Below are positions 6,458 through 14,277 of a stretch of DNA of 28,582 nucleotides, one piece after another. Positions within the stretch are counted from its first letter, which is position 1, and each line of letters starts with the position of its first letter. Where the stretch lies: assembly GCA_947626155.1 (NCBI GenBank), contig CANQRC010000008.1, positions 1-28,582 on the forward strand, in the 5' to 3' direction. Both the position numbers and the translations under genes were made by a program. The stretch comes from an uncultured Clostridia bacterium (GTDB lineage: Bacteria > Bacillota > Clostridia > Christensenellales > UBA1242). Under the pieces are notes generated by a model that was not told the origin of the DNA, ran no database searches, and saw only the letters and a list, made by a program, of their open reading frames with translations.

Positions 6458-7621
6458 TTACCAAACGTGCTCTCTCTTTTTCTTTATATAATATATCAAG
6501 AGGGATATTATGATTATCAATATTAACGCCATGGAGATTATAAGTATCAGCCACAAATAATTGAAAGGCTTTTTTACTTTGTAGGTTGAAAGATTTTTGA
6601 CCTCTTTGCTGAAAAGCACGTTTCCGTCTTTGTCTTGTATTTCGCAGCCCACATTCCAAGAGCCTTCAATGCCGTTGCTGAAAAACTCGAAGTTTTGACC
6701 GTATGGCGGAACGGGTGAGGCATCATAAACCGTTCTTTCGCCGCTGTCTCCCCTTTGGTTATCATCCAAAACATATGGATTGTTTTTTGAGTCCCTGCCC
6801 GTTACTGTCCACTTGATGTAATATGGGTTTATAAACCTTAGAGAATTATTGCTTGACAGCCAAAAATTGAACTTATTCATAAGGTTTTGATTTGTAACGC
6901 TATACAAAATTTGGATGTCATCTTTCTTAATTTCAACTGCAAGATCTTCGGTGATTTCGGTTGGCAAAATTGCAATGTAAAGTTCTAGGTCTTTGTTTGT
7001 TTCTTGCCCAACAGGGTTTGCAGGAGTGGTTTGAGAATAGTTGTAACTTAAAACAAATTTGTAGAGGCCAAAATCTTTCCCCGCGCTTGTGGTGTCGGTT
7101 TTTTCAACCGGCGCCGTGCTGTCTACATAATAGTAAAAATAATTGTTCACTATGCTGTCTTGCAAAATTTGCCTGTTCGAAAAAAGTGGGGTTTGAGTTG
7201 GGGTGGCGCCGGGCTGTGGGACCAGGGGCGTTTGCATATCATCCGTCACCGTGTAGGTTTCGCTTAGCGAATAGGTGTTAAACCTTAAGTCTTGTTTTGT
7301 GTTTGTGAAGTTTATCACAAAGCGAATGAGTTCTATCTCTGACCATTTGAAGCAAATGTAGGTGTGGCTCATGCCTGCCGCATCAGTGATTTCTCTCATT
7401 TCATAACTTACAACTTCGTTTTCGCGCGGAGAGGCTTGAATTGCAAGCGAAAAATAGTTGTCAGAAACGGGATCAATCACGGGGGACTGCTCGCCCTGTT
7501 CAAACTCTTCCTCCGCCAGGGCAAAGTTTTTATGCTCAAATGCAAAAAAGCCCAGCATCAGGCTGATGCCAAGCAAAACGCAAATTAAACACGGAAAAAT
7601 TGACTTTTTCAGGCTTTTCAT
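6458..7621 (-). CDS. Exported membrane-anchored surface protein of unknown function
   Basis: I do not recognise a family. The 387-residue product begins with a typical export signal: basic MKSLKK, then a hydrophobic stretch of about 23 residues ending near NFALAEEE. A long, polar outer domain rich in Asn, Thr, Tyr and Ser follows (residues about 38-350), with a Pro/Gln/Thr-rich stretch VPQPGATPTQTP. Near the C-terminus is one strong transmembrane helix (YLWLILIISMALILIIIISL), then a short basic tail KKKREHVW. The topology is therefore outside-facing with a C-terminal anchor. The gene stands alone: it is divergent from the GlmU-like gene and ends in its own terminator next to the repeat cluster. 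Its predicted mRNA is leaderless. A role at the cell surface or in the envelope is inference only. Confidence 0.75.
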   Translation of the reverse strand: MKSLKKSIFPCLICVLLGISLMLGFFAFEHKNFALAEEEFEQGEQSPVIDPVSDNYFSLAIQASPRENEVVSYEMREITDAAGMSHTYICFKWSEIELIRFVINFTNTKQDLRFNTYSLSETYTVTDDMQTPLVPQPGATPTQTPLFSNRQILQDSIVNNYFYYYVDSTAPVEKTDTTSAGKDFGLYKFVLSYNYSQTTPANPVGQETNKDLELYIAILPTEITEDLAVEIKKDDIQILYSVTNQNLMNKFNFWLSSNNSLRFINPYYIKWTVTGRDSKNNPYVLDDNQRGDSGERTVYDASPVPPYGQNFEFFSNGIEGSWNVGCEIQDKDGNVLFSKEVKNLSTYKVKKPFNYLWLILIISMALILIIIISLLIYYIKKKREHVW

Positions 7622-7627
7622 AACTTT

Positions 7628-7636
7628 ATTTTATCA
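7628..7636 (-). promoter_or_regulatory. Extended -10 of the surface protein gene, predicted leaderless
   Basis: On the minus strand, TGATAAAAT ends exactly 6 nt before the ATG at 7621. The -35 region is weak (no TTGACA at 16-18 nt), so the extended -10 must carry most of the recognition. No Shine-Dalgarno sequence is present. Confidence 0.5.
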
Positions 7637-7692
7637 TAACAATTCAATTTTTAAAAATGTTTTGAGAGAATTTTTGAAATATTGTTTGTTTG

Positions 7693-7721
7693 TTGACAAG
7701 TTTGGCAAAAAATAATATAAT
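7693..7721 (+). promoter_or_regulatory. Consensus promoter of the GlmU-like/pth/mfd genes, predicted leaderless
   Basis: TTGACA at 7693-7698, a 17-nt spacer and TATAAT at 7716-7721: a perfect housekeeping promoter. The -10 ends 6 nt before the ATG at 7728, so the expected first transcribed base is the A of that ATG. Confidence 0.8.
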
Positions 7722-7727
7722 ATTTTC

Positions 7728-8543
7728 ATGGTTATGGAAGAGGAAATTGCCGTTAAAATAAAGCAAACTGAACTTAATTTTGACTTCTTAAACAAGACTG
7801 AAACCGCTTCTCAAAGTTTTGAGTGGGTTGCAAAAGAAACGCTTGTTGTGCTTGCGCGCGCAAAAAATGGGCTTGGCAGCGGCTTCCAAATTTCGGGCAA
7901 AACTATGCTTGAATGGGTGGGGCTTGCAACTTCGCCTTGCACGCAAAAGGTTATTGACGAGCCAAGCGAGGAGGCGCTTTTGGACACGCTTCGCCCTTTT
8001 GCGGAAAAATATGAGTTTGTGGCGGTGTTTTTCAGCGACACGCCGCTTTTGAAAAAATCCACCTTTTTGGATGTTATGACCTATTTTTCAAAGCGAAAAA
8101 TGAATGTTCTCAGGCTTTCGCGGGGCTATGTTTTCAGGAGCGAATATCTTAAAAACGCAAAAATGCTGCTCTCGTCCGCCATTGAGGAGTTTGACAAGCA
8201 GGATTTTACTGTTGTTGACAGCAGCCAAAAGGCATCTTGGGCGTTTGGCGTGTTGAACAAGCGAATTTTGGACTACCACAAGCAAAACGGCGTGACCCTC
8301 TTTGGCGAAAACACAATTTTTATTGATGCGGACGTTGAAATTGAGGCAGGCACGGTGATTTATCCAAACAACATCCTAAAAGGCGAGACCTTTGTGGGCA
8401 AAAATGTTGTGCTTGAAAGCGGAAATTATGTTTCAAATTCAATTATTTGCGACGGGGCAATTTTGTCGCAAAGTTATGTTGAGGACAGCAAGATTGAAAG
8501 CGGAAAAAGGGTTGGACCTTTTGAAAAATTGATAAAAAAGTAA
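7728..8543 (+). CDS. Degenerate GlmU-like protein (short nucleotidyltransferase and hexapeptide remnant)
   Basis: 271 residues, against about 450 for GlmU, which makes UDP-GlcNAc. The C-terminal ~85 residues match the start of the GlmU left-handed beta-helix: GVTLFGENTIFIDADVEIE, GTVIYPNN, then SIICDGAILSQSYVEDSKIE and VGPFEKLI, where it stops. The N-terminal part keeps faint traces of the uridylyltransferase: GLGSGF...SGKTMLEWV in place of GxGTRMxS...GKPMLxHV, and VFFSDTPLL in place of GDTPLL. The key Gly-Arg nucleotide loop and the whole acetyltransferase site are missing. In Bacillus the order is glmU-prs-(ctc)-pth-mfd, so position supports descent from glmU. It is probably not a functional GlmU; a scaffold or regulatory role is possible. 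Confidence 0.7.
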   Translation: MVMEEEIAVKIKQTELNFDFLNKTETASQSFEWVAKETLVVLARAKNGLGSGFQISGKTMLEWVGLATSPCTQKVIDEPSEEALLDTLRPFAEKYEFVAVFFSDTPLLKKSTFLDVMTYFSKRKMNVLRLSRGYVFRSEYLKNAKMLLSSAIEEFDKQDFTVVDSSQKASWAFGVLNKRILDYHKQNGVTLFGENTIFIDADVEIEAGTVIYPNNILKGETFVGKNVVLESGNYVSNSIICDGAILSQSYVEDSKIESGKRVGPFEKLIKK

Positions 8544-8552
8544 GGGGAAATT

Positions 8553-9056
8553 ATGTTGGTTTTTGTCGGGCTTGGAAATCCCACCAATGAATATGCGCAC
8601 ACCTATCACAACATTGGATTTGATGTTGTGGACGCTTTGTCGCGCGAATTTAACATTCCAATTTCGCAAAAAAAGTTTAAGGGGCTTGTTGGACAAGGCT
8701 TTGTGGGCGAGGAGAAAGTTTTGCTTGTGAAGCCTCAAACTTATATGAACAACAGTGGCGAGTGCGTGGCAGAGGTCAAGAGAAAATTTGCTGACGCAAG
8801 GATTGTTGTGATTGTGGACGACATTGACTTGCCAAAAGGGAACATCCGCTATCGCGAGCATGGGTCGGCAGGCACGCACAACGGGCTGAGGAGCATTGTA
8901 AGCTTTGTTGGGCAAGAATTTGAGAGGATTAAAGTTGGAATTGGCCGCGACGTGACAATGGACCTTGCCGACTATGTGCTTTCAAAATATGACGAAAAAG
9001 AATTTCAACCAATCATAGAAAAGGCGGTTGAAGAAATTAAAGAGAGATTTTTCTAA
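8553..9056 (+). CDS. pth: Peptidyl-tRNA hydrolase
   Basis: Pth frees tRNA from peptidyl-tRNA dropped by the ribosome, and is essential in most bacteria. The 167-residue product has FVGLGNPTNEYAHTYHNIGF with Asn9 and catalytic His19, KPQTYMNNSG, VDDIDLP with Asp89, and GSAGTHNGLRS, all hallmark positions. It is slightly shorter than usual (about 185) at the C-terminus. The ATG follows AGGGG at a good distance. Its stop overlaps the mfd start by one base (TAATG), so the two are translationally coupled. It lies 9 nt after the GlmU-like gene and shares that promoter. Confidence 0.96.
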   Translation: MLVFVGLGNPTNEYAHTYHNIGFDVVDALSREFNIPISQKKFKGLVGQGFVGEEKVLLVKPQTYMNNSGECVAEVKRKFADARIVVIVDDIDLPKGNIRYREHGSAGTHNGLRSIVSFVGQEFERIKVGIGRDVTMDLADYVLSKYDEKEFQPIIEKAVEEIKERFF

Positions 9057-12000
9057 TGGAGAAGTTTCTTGGGTTTTTAAAAGATTTTCTGCCAAAGCAA
9101 AACGACCTTGGCGGCTTTTTTGTTGGCGAAAAAGTTTTGACTATTGCGCAGGAAGAGCAGTTTGTTTACATTTGCGGCGACTTTGTTTCTGCAAGCAAAC
9201 TTAAACGCGGCATGGAGGCAATCCATAAGTCTGTTCAGGTGGTATCCTGCGGAAGAGAAAACGAAGATGAAAAAGATGTGAACCTTTCAAACTTTGCAAA
9301 AAGTATTTCAGATTTTTTGGCAAAAAAGGTGGACGGCCTTGTGTTTTTGCCCTCCTCCCTTTCCACAAAATTTGACCTGAATTTTTTGACGCAAAAACAA
9401 ACTTTTGCCGTGGGCGAAGAGGTCAGCATGGAAAGCCTTTCAAACACGCTTGTGGGCTTTGGCTATGAGCGCGTTGACTACGTTTCCACAAGCGGACAGT
9501 TTTCGGTGAGGGGAGATGTTGTTGACATTTTTTTGAGCGGCGACGAGAACCCAACCCGTCTGGAATTTTTTGATGAAGAAATTGAAAAAATCATAAATTT
9601 TGATTTTTTGACCATGAAAACGCAAAAAAATCTTGAAAAAATTGATATTTTTCCTATTTTTTTGAAAATTGGCGAAAATTCCGTGTTTGATTTGGATGCA
9701 AAAATATTTGTTGATGAGCCACTGAAAATTGAAAATGAATGCGAAATTTTGGCAAAATCCAGGCAAGAGCTCTCTTGGACAAGGGATGACCTGTTTTTTG
9801 ATTTTAAGGATGCAAATCTTTCAAATTGCGTGGTGTTTTCAAACACAAAAAATTCTGATTTTGAAAACAAAACGGTTGGGCAAAAAAGTTATGTGACCGA
9901 CTTTATGGAACTGAAAAAAGACCTTGTCATGTTCTCTAAGGGCGGAATGAATGTGTTCTTGTTCGGCGGCGAATATTTTGAAATTTTAAAAGAATTTTTG
10001 GTGACAAACAACTTTTCTTTCAAGGAGTTCGACGGGGCGTTGGACAAAAAAGTCAACATTTTTGTTTTGAGGGATTACTTTCCTTATTCGTTCAGTTTTC
10101 TTGAAAGTGGAATTGTCGGAATTGGCACTGATGATATGTATAAAAGCAAAAAAGTGGACTATCGTCAGGGCAAACAAAACTTTTCTTATCTTCCAAAGGT
10201 TGGGGACTTTGTTGTGCATTCTTTTTATGGCGTTGGAAGGTGCAAAGACATTGTGAGGATGCAGCTTTCCCACTTTGAAAAAGACTATTTTGTGATTGAG
10301 TATAAAAACGGCGCGCTTTTGTATCTTCCTTCCGAGCAGGCCAACTTGCTTTCGGCATACATTGGCGGCGAAAGCCCAAAATTAAACGCGCTTGGCAGCA
10401 CGGAGTGGCAAAGGCTGAAACAACGTGTCAAGGCGGATTTGAAAGAGGTCGCAATTTCGCTTGCAAAAATTTATAAAGAGCGAAGAGACAGCAAGGGATT
10501 TTGCTTTGTCAGGGACGATGAGCTTGAAAATCAGTTTGCGGACAAGTTTGAATTTGAACTCACACCAGACCAGGCGCTTGCAATAAATGATGTTGACCAA
10601 GACATGGAAAGCCCAAGAATAATGGACAGGTTGATTTGTGGTGACGTGGGCTTTGGCAAAACCGAGGTGGCTTTTCGCGCCATTTTCAAGGCGGTCTACA
10701 ACGGCAAGCAGGTGGCGTTTCTTTGCCCAACAACAATTCTGTCAGAGCAGCATTATCGTTCCTGCGTTTCAAGAATGGAGGGCTTTGGGCTGAGAATTGA
10801 GGTTTTGAACAGATTTAAAACCGCAAAAGAAACCGCCGACATCTACAAGCGTCTTGCAGAGGGCAAAATTGACATTTTGATTGGCACTCACAAGATTTTA
10901 AATGAAAAACTTCGCTTCAAAGATTTAGGGCTTTTAGTGCTTGACGAAGAGCAAAGATTTGGCGTCAGGGATAAGGAAAAAATTAAGAAATTTAAGACGG
11001 ACGTGGATGTTTTAACGCTTTCAGCAACGCCAATTCCAAGGACGCTTCATATGTCGCTTTCGGGGATAAGAGACATAAGCGTGATTGCCACGCCGCCACG
11101 CGACAGGCTTCCAATTCAAACATATGTTTCGCCTTACAGCGACGAACTTTTGACGGATGTTGTCTCGCGCGAAATTTCAAGAAACGGCAAGGCACTTGTG
11201 CTTTTTAATAAGGTGGCGGAGATTTATGAGTTTGCCCACCATGTTTCGCTTCTTTTGCCAAACGCAAAAATTGGAATTGCCCACGGGCAAATGGAGGAAA
11301 AAGAACTTTCAAAGGTGATTAACAATCTTTATGACGGAAAATTCAACCTTTTCATCTCAACAACTTTGATTGAAAACGGGATTGACCTGCCGGCGCTGAA
11401 CACCCTCTTTGTTGTGGATTGTGATATGCTTGGGCTTTCTCAACTTTATCAAATCAGGGGAAGAATTGGCCGCTCGGATAAACTTGCCTATGCATATCTC
11501 ACCTACAACGGCGGAAAAGTTCTGACTGAGGAGGCGTATAAGAGGCTTGAGGCCATAAAAGAGTTTAGGGAACTTGGAAGCGGCTTTAAAATTGCTATGC
11601 GAGACCTGGAAATTCGCGGCGCAGGAAACATTTTGGGCAAGGAGCAGCACGGCCATATGCAAAAAGTGGGCTATGATATGTATGTGAGACTGCTTGACGA
11701 GGTAACGCGCGAGGTTTCTGGGCAAAAGACAGAAAGCGACCGCGAAATTAAAATGGAACTTGTGCTTGACGCCTATATTTCTGAGGATTACATCTCTTCT
11801 CAGGAGGAGAGGATTATCTTCTATGACAAAATAAGCAAAATCTCCTCAAAATCCCAGTTTGACAGCGTGATGGAGGAGCTTAGAATGAGCAACGGCGACC
11901 CACCTCCAGCCGTGGTCAACCTTTGCAAAATTGCCTATCTTAAAAACCTTGCAAAGCAGTTTGGTGTTCAAAAAATTAAGTTAAATTCTTCCGAAACGCT

Positions 12001-12178
12001 CATTTATCTCTACAAAACTGAGGAGATTTTGCCTCAAAGTTTGTCGAATGTTAGCAAATTTTACAACGCGCGTTTAAAATTTGAAGAAACACCTATTCTA
12101 AAATTGGATTTACAAGGAAAGGTGATTGACAAGGTGAACTCTCTGATTGAAATGTTCACAAAAGCGGAAAAAGTTTAA
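9056..12178 (+). CDS. mfd: Transcription-repair coupling factor Mfd
   Basis: Mfd is the ATP-driven DNA translocase that removes RNA polymerase stalled at lesions and recruits UvrA. The 1040-residue product has the UvrB-like N-terminal region (residues about 1-330, divergent). An RNA-polymerase-interacting CarD-like domain follows around 380-445 (VGDFVVHSFYGVGRC, then EYKNGALLYLPSEQANLL). The helicase core has Walker A GDVGFGKTE (Lys535), LDEEQRFG (Asp630), SATPIPRTL, LIENGIDLP and QIRGRIGRS, then the translocation motif (LEIRGAGNILGKEQHGHM). The C-terminal TRCF domain begins near AYISEDYISSQEERI. It is about 100 residues shorter than E. coli or Bacillus Mfd, mostly in the N-terminal part. It is co-transcribed with pth. 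Confidence 0.97.
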   Translation: MEKFLGFLKDFLPKQNDLGGFFVGEKVLTIAQEEQFVYICGDFVSASKLKRGMEAIHKSVQVVSCGRENEDEKDVNLSNFAKSISDFLAKKVDGLVFLPSSLSTKFDLNFLTQKQTFAVGEEVSMESLSNTLVGFGYERVDYVSTSGQFSVRGDVVDIFLSGDENPTRLEFFDEEIEKIINFDFLTMKTQKNLEKIDIFPIFLKIGENSVFDLDAKIFVDEPLKIENECEILAKSRQELSWTRDDLFFDFKDANLSNCVVFSNTKNSDFENKTVGQKSYVTDFMELKKDLVMFSKGGMNVFLFGGEYFEILKEFLVTNNFSFKEFDGALDKKVNIFVLRDYFPYSFSFLESGIVGIGTDDMYKSKKVDYRQGKQNFSYLPKVGDFVVHSFYGVGRCKDIVRMQLSHFEKDYFVIEYKNGALLYLPSEQANLLSAYIGGESPKLNALGSTEWQRLKQRVKADLKEVAISLAKIYKERRDSKGFCFVRDDELENQFADKFEFELTPDQALAINDVDQDMESPRIMDRLICGDVGFGKTEVAFRAIFKAVYNGKQVAFLCPTTILSEQHYRSCVSRMEGFGLRIEVLNRFKTAKETADIYKRLAEGKIDILIGTHKILNEKLRFKDLGLLVLDEEQRFGVRDKEKIKKFKTDVDVLTLSATPIPRTLHMSLSGIRDISVIATPPRDRLPIQTYVSPYSDELLTDVVSREISRNGKALVLFNKVAEIYEFAHHVSLLLPNAKIGIAHGQMEEKELSKVINNLYDGKFNLFISTTLIENGIDLPALNTLFVVDCDMLGLSQLYQIRGRIGRSDKLAYAYLTYNGGKVLTEEAYKRLEAIKEFRELGSGFKIAMRDLEIRGAGNILGKEQHGHMQKVGYDMYVRLLDEVTREVSGQKTESDREIKMELVLDAYISEDYISSQEERIIFYDKISKISSKSQFDSVMEELRMSNGDPPPAVVNLCKIAYLKNLAKQFGVQKIKLNSSETLIYLYKTEEILPQSLSNVSKFYNARLKFEETPILKLDLQGKVIDKVNSLIEMFTKAEKV

Positions 12179-12197
12179 AAAATTTGCTTGCTTTTAC

Positions 12198-12226
12198 TTG
12201 TATTTTAAGTTATATTATGCTAAAAT
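12198..12226 (+). promoter_or_regulatory. Promoter of the foldase lipoprotein gene
   Basis: TTGTAT at 12198-12203, a 17-nt spacer and TGCTAAAAT (-10 hexamer 12221-12226). It shares the extended -10 seen elsewhere. This gene keeps a normal leader of about 20 nt with a GGAG site before the ATG at 12255. Confidence 0.55.
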
Positions 12227-12254
12227 AACAAAGTTAAAACTACTTGGAGACAAC

Positions 12255-14210
12255 ATGAAGAAAAAATTATTCTCAATTTTATTGGTTTTGTGCCTGTGCG
12301 TTTCTGTGTTTGCGGGCTGCTCTTTGGTTGAGATTGATGAAAAATCTTATCAAGAGGCAATTGTAACCACAATAACTTACACCGACGGCGAAGTGGACAA
12401 CATTGACAAGAGAGAACTTCTCTTGGCTTATTCTAGTTATGGCTACAACTACAACTCTGACGGAAGCAACTACAACGGCGCAATTGACCAAACATTAAGT
12501 TCGGTTATTGACCAACACATAACAATTAAGGCTGTTAAAAACTATTACAAAAATTTGCCTGAGAACAACGACGAAATAGAAGAAAATGATGAGCCACTCT
12601 TGAATGACAATGAAACATCCTATCTTTGGGAGCAGACAAGAAGTTCGCTCTTTGATAACATAGAGCAAAACTACTTCAAAATTTTGGATTTTGAGGCAGG
12701 ACAAAGCGAAGAAGACACAACCACCGAAGAGGGCGTTGTTTACAACAAATATTCCTCAAGCGTAGAACTTAAGGATGGAGTTATCAGGACAAAAGAGACA
12801 ACTTTTTCTACAAGAAACAATAATGACAACCTTAAAGTGCTTCCAGTGGACGAAAAAACTTATGTCTATGACTATGAAAGCGAAGAATATGACTTTAAGA
12901 CCGAGCTTTTCAACGCGCTTTACAATGCAATGGGCGAAGATACCAAGGTTCGCGCTGTTCGTGATTGGAGAAGTGCAATAAGTCAATATGTTGATGTTGT
13001 TGAAAGGAACTTTTCTTATCTCAATTATAAAACTGATGCTGAGTGGCTTAAATTTGAAATAGACCGCGTTTATGACATCTTGAAAAACAACTACCTTGTT
13101 GAAAAATACACAGAAATTTACAACAAGGCCCAAGATAGAAAGGATAATTTCGCAAATATCCAAGTTAAAGATGTGCTTAATAGATATAAAGAAAAGGTTG
13201 AGCAAGATTATATCACTTACAAAAATTCACCTTCTTCTTATTCGGACGCAATTTTGAATAACACCGCTGATGTAGACTATTTCTTGAAGACAAACAATCA
13301 AAACTATTTCTATGTTTCTGCAATTAAAGTAAACATTTCTGCCGCACAACAAAAACTTCTTGATGAGGCGGCAAAAAGCGGAAATCCACTTGATAAAGTT
13401 AACGCCGAAAAAACAGTTTTTGAGGATGTTTTGGCAACCGAAAGAGATGTGAATGTGGATTTTGATGGCAATTCCACAGGCAAGGGCGGAAGAACAAGCA
13501 ACAAGATTACTGTAACTGAACTTAGGGACAACCTTGAAGCCGCAATTTCAAGAATTGAATATAAAACTGCTGATGACATGAGTGAAACTCAGACAAAAGA
13601 GGCTTTGTCAGTTTTGAGCGGCGAAGATAAGGAAGACCCTCAAAAACAAGCCGAGGCAATTGAGCAGTGGCTTGCAAATGAAAATGCAGTTGCCCAAAGG
13701 CAAAGAGCCGCAATTTTTAGAAACTATATGTTTAAATACAGCGACGATGACACAACAAAAAATTCTGATTATGCAATGGTTTTTGGCTTTGATGGAAACA
13801 CAAACTCTGTGCTTGCAAACAGCACTTTTGCGGAAAACGGAAATGTTAAAGACGCAATCAAGGCGCTTTACAAATCAAACCCAGAAGTGGGCGATACAAC
13901 CGACCTTGTAAAAGTTGATGACGGATATTATATCTTCTTCTATGCAGGCGAGGTTGAGCAAATTGCTGAGGTGTCAGATGGAAACCTTGTGCTTGATGAG
14001 GACTTTATTTACAAACTTCGCGGCACGCGCACAAGCCTTTTCTCAGACAAAACTTTGTTTGATGTTTTGTATGACGAGTTGTATTCAAACTATTCCGACA
14101 ACTTCTCAGTGTTCCAAAATCTTGACATTGCAGCATTGAACAGCAAAGACCAAAACGACAGAAAAATTGTCGAATCAATTCAAAAGTTTGGCGACGAACT
14201 TTACAATTAA
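12255..14210 (+). CDS. PrsA/SurA-like foldase lipoprotein
   Basis: A 651-residue lipoprotein: MKKKLFSILLVL signal, lipobox VFAGC with the lipid-bearing Cys22. The next region (TYTDGEVDNIDKRELLLAY ... LSSVIDQHITIKAVKNYY) resembles the SurA/PrsA N-terminal chaperone helix unit (substrate-binding, starting with a ‘dGe-i-k-el’ strand). Near the C-terminus AMVFGFDG ... VGDTTDLVKVDDGYYIFFY resembles the end of a parvulin rotamase domain, but I do not see a full active site, so isomerase activity is uncertain. The middle is long, helical and charged. A PrsA-like protein directly after mfd is common in Bacillota. Known relatives fold exported proteins outside the membrane. The start is fixed by GGAG, the signal peptide and the lipobox. 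It ends in its own terminator. Confidence 0.7.
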   Translation: MKKKLFSILLVLCLCVSVFAGCSLVEIDEKSYQEAIVTTITYTDGEVDNIDKRELLLAYSSYGYNYNSDGSNYNGAIDQTLSSVIDQHITIKAVKNYYKNLPENNDEIEENDEPLLNDNETSYLWEQTRSSLFDNIEQNYFKILDFEAGQSEEDTTTEEGVVYNKYSSSVELKDGVIRTKETTFSTRNNNDNLKVLPVDEKTYVYDYESEEYDFKTELFNALYNAMGEDTKVRAVRDWRSAISQYVDVVERNFSYLNYKTDAEWLKFEIDRVYDILKNNYLVEKYTEIYNKAQDRKDNFANIQVKDVLNRYKEKVEQDYITYKNSPSSYSDAILNNTADVDYFLKTNNQNYFYVSAIKVNISAAQQKLLDEAAKSGNPLDKVNAEKTVFEDVLATERDVNVDFDGNSTGKGGRTSNKITVTELRDNLEAAISRIEYKTADDMSETQTKEALSVLSGEDKEDPQKQAEAIEQWLANENAVAQRQRAAIFRNYMFKYSDDDTTKNSDYAMVFGFDGNTNSVLANSTFAENGNVKDAIKALYKSNPEVGDTTDLVKVDDGYYIFFYAGEVEQIAEVSDGNLVLDEDFIYKLRGTRTSLFSDKTLFDVLYDELYSNYSDNFSVFQNLDIAALNSKDQNDRKIVESIQKFGDELYN

Positions 14211-14230
14211 CAATATTTTAAAATTGACAG

Positions 14231-14263
14231 CCCTTGTTTGTTTGACAAGGGTTTGTTTTTTTT
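14231..14263 (+). terminator. Terminator of the foldase gene
   Basis: CCCTTGT, a 7-nt loop, ACAAGGG (14231-14251), then TTTG and a run of eight T. The 3' arm of this hairpin contains the -35 box of the next promoter. Confidence 0.8.
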
Positions 14264-14271
14264 GCTAAAAT
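14242..14271 (+). promoter_or_regulatory. Promoter of the LPTG-type membrane protein gene, predicted leaderless
   Basis: TTGACA at 14242-14247, an 18-nt spacer and TGCTAAAAT (-10 hexamer 14266-14271). The -10 ends 6 nt before the ATG at 14278, with no Shine-Dalgarno sequence. The -35 lies inside the preceding terminator hairpin. Confidence 0.7.
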
Positions 14272-14277
14272 AATTTT

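Noticed and set aside
6147..6659. Minus-strand open frame across the repeat cluster and the end of the surface protein gene
   Set aside because: Its translation (CHSDAERSGEE, LSAVILRRS) is just the palindromic repeats read as codons, and it overlaps the real gene.
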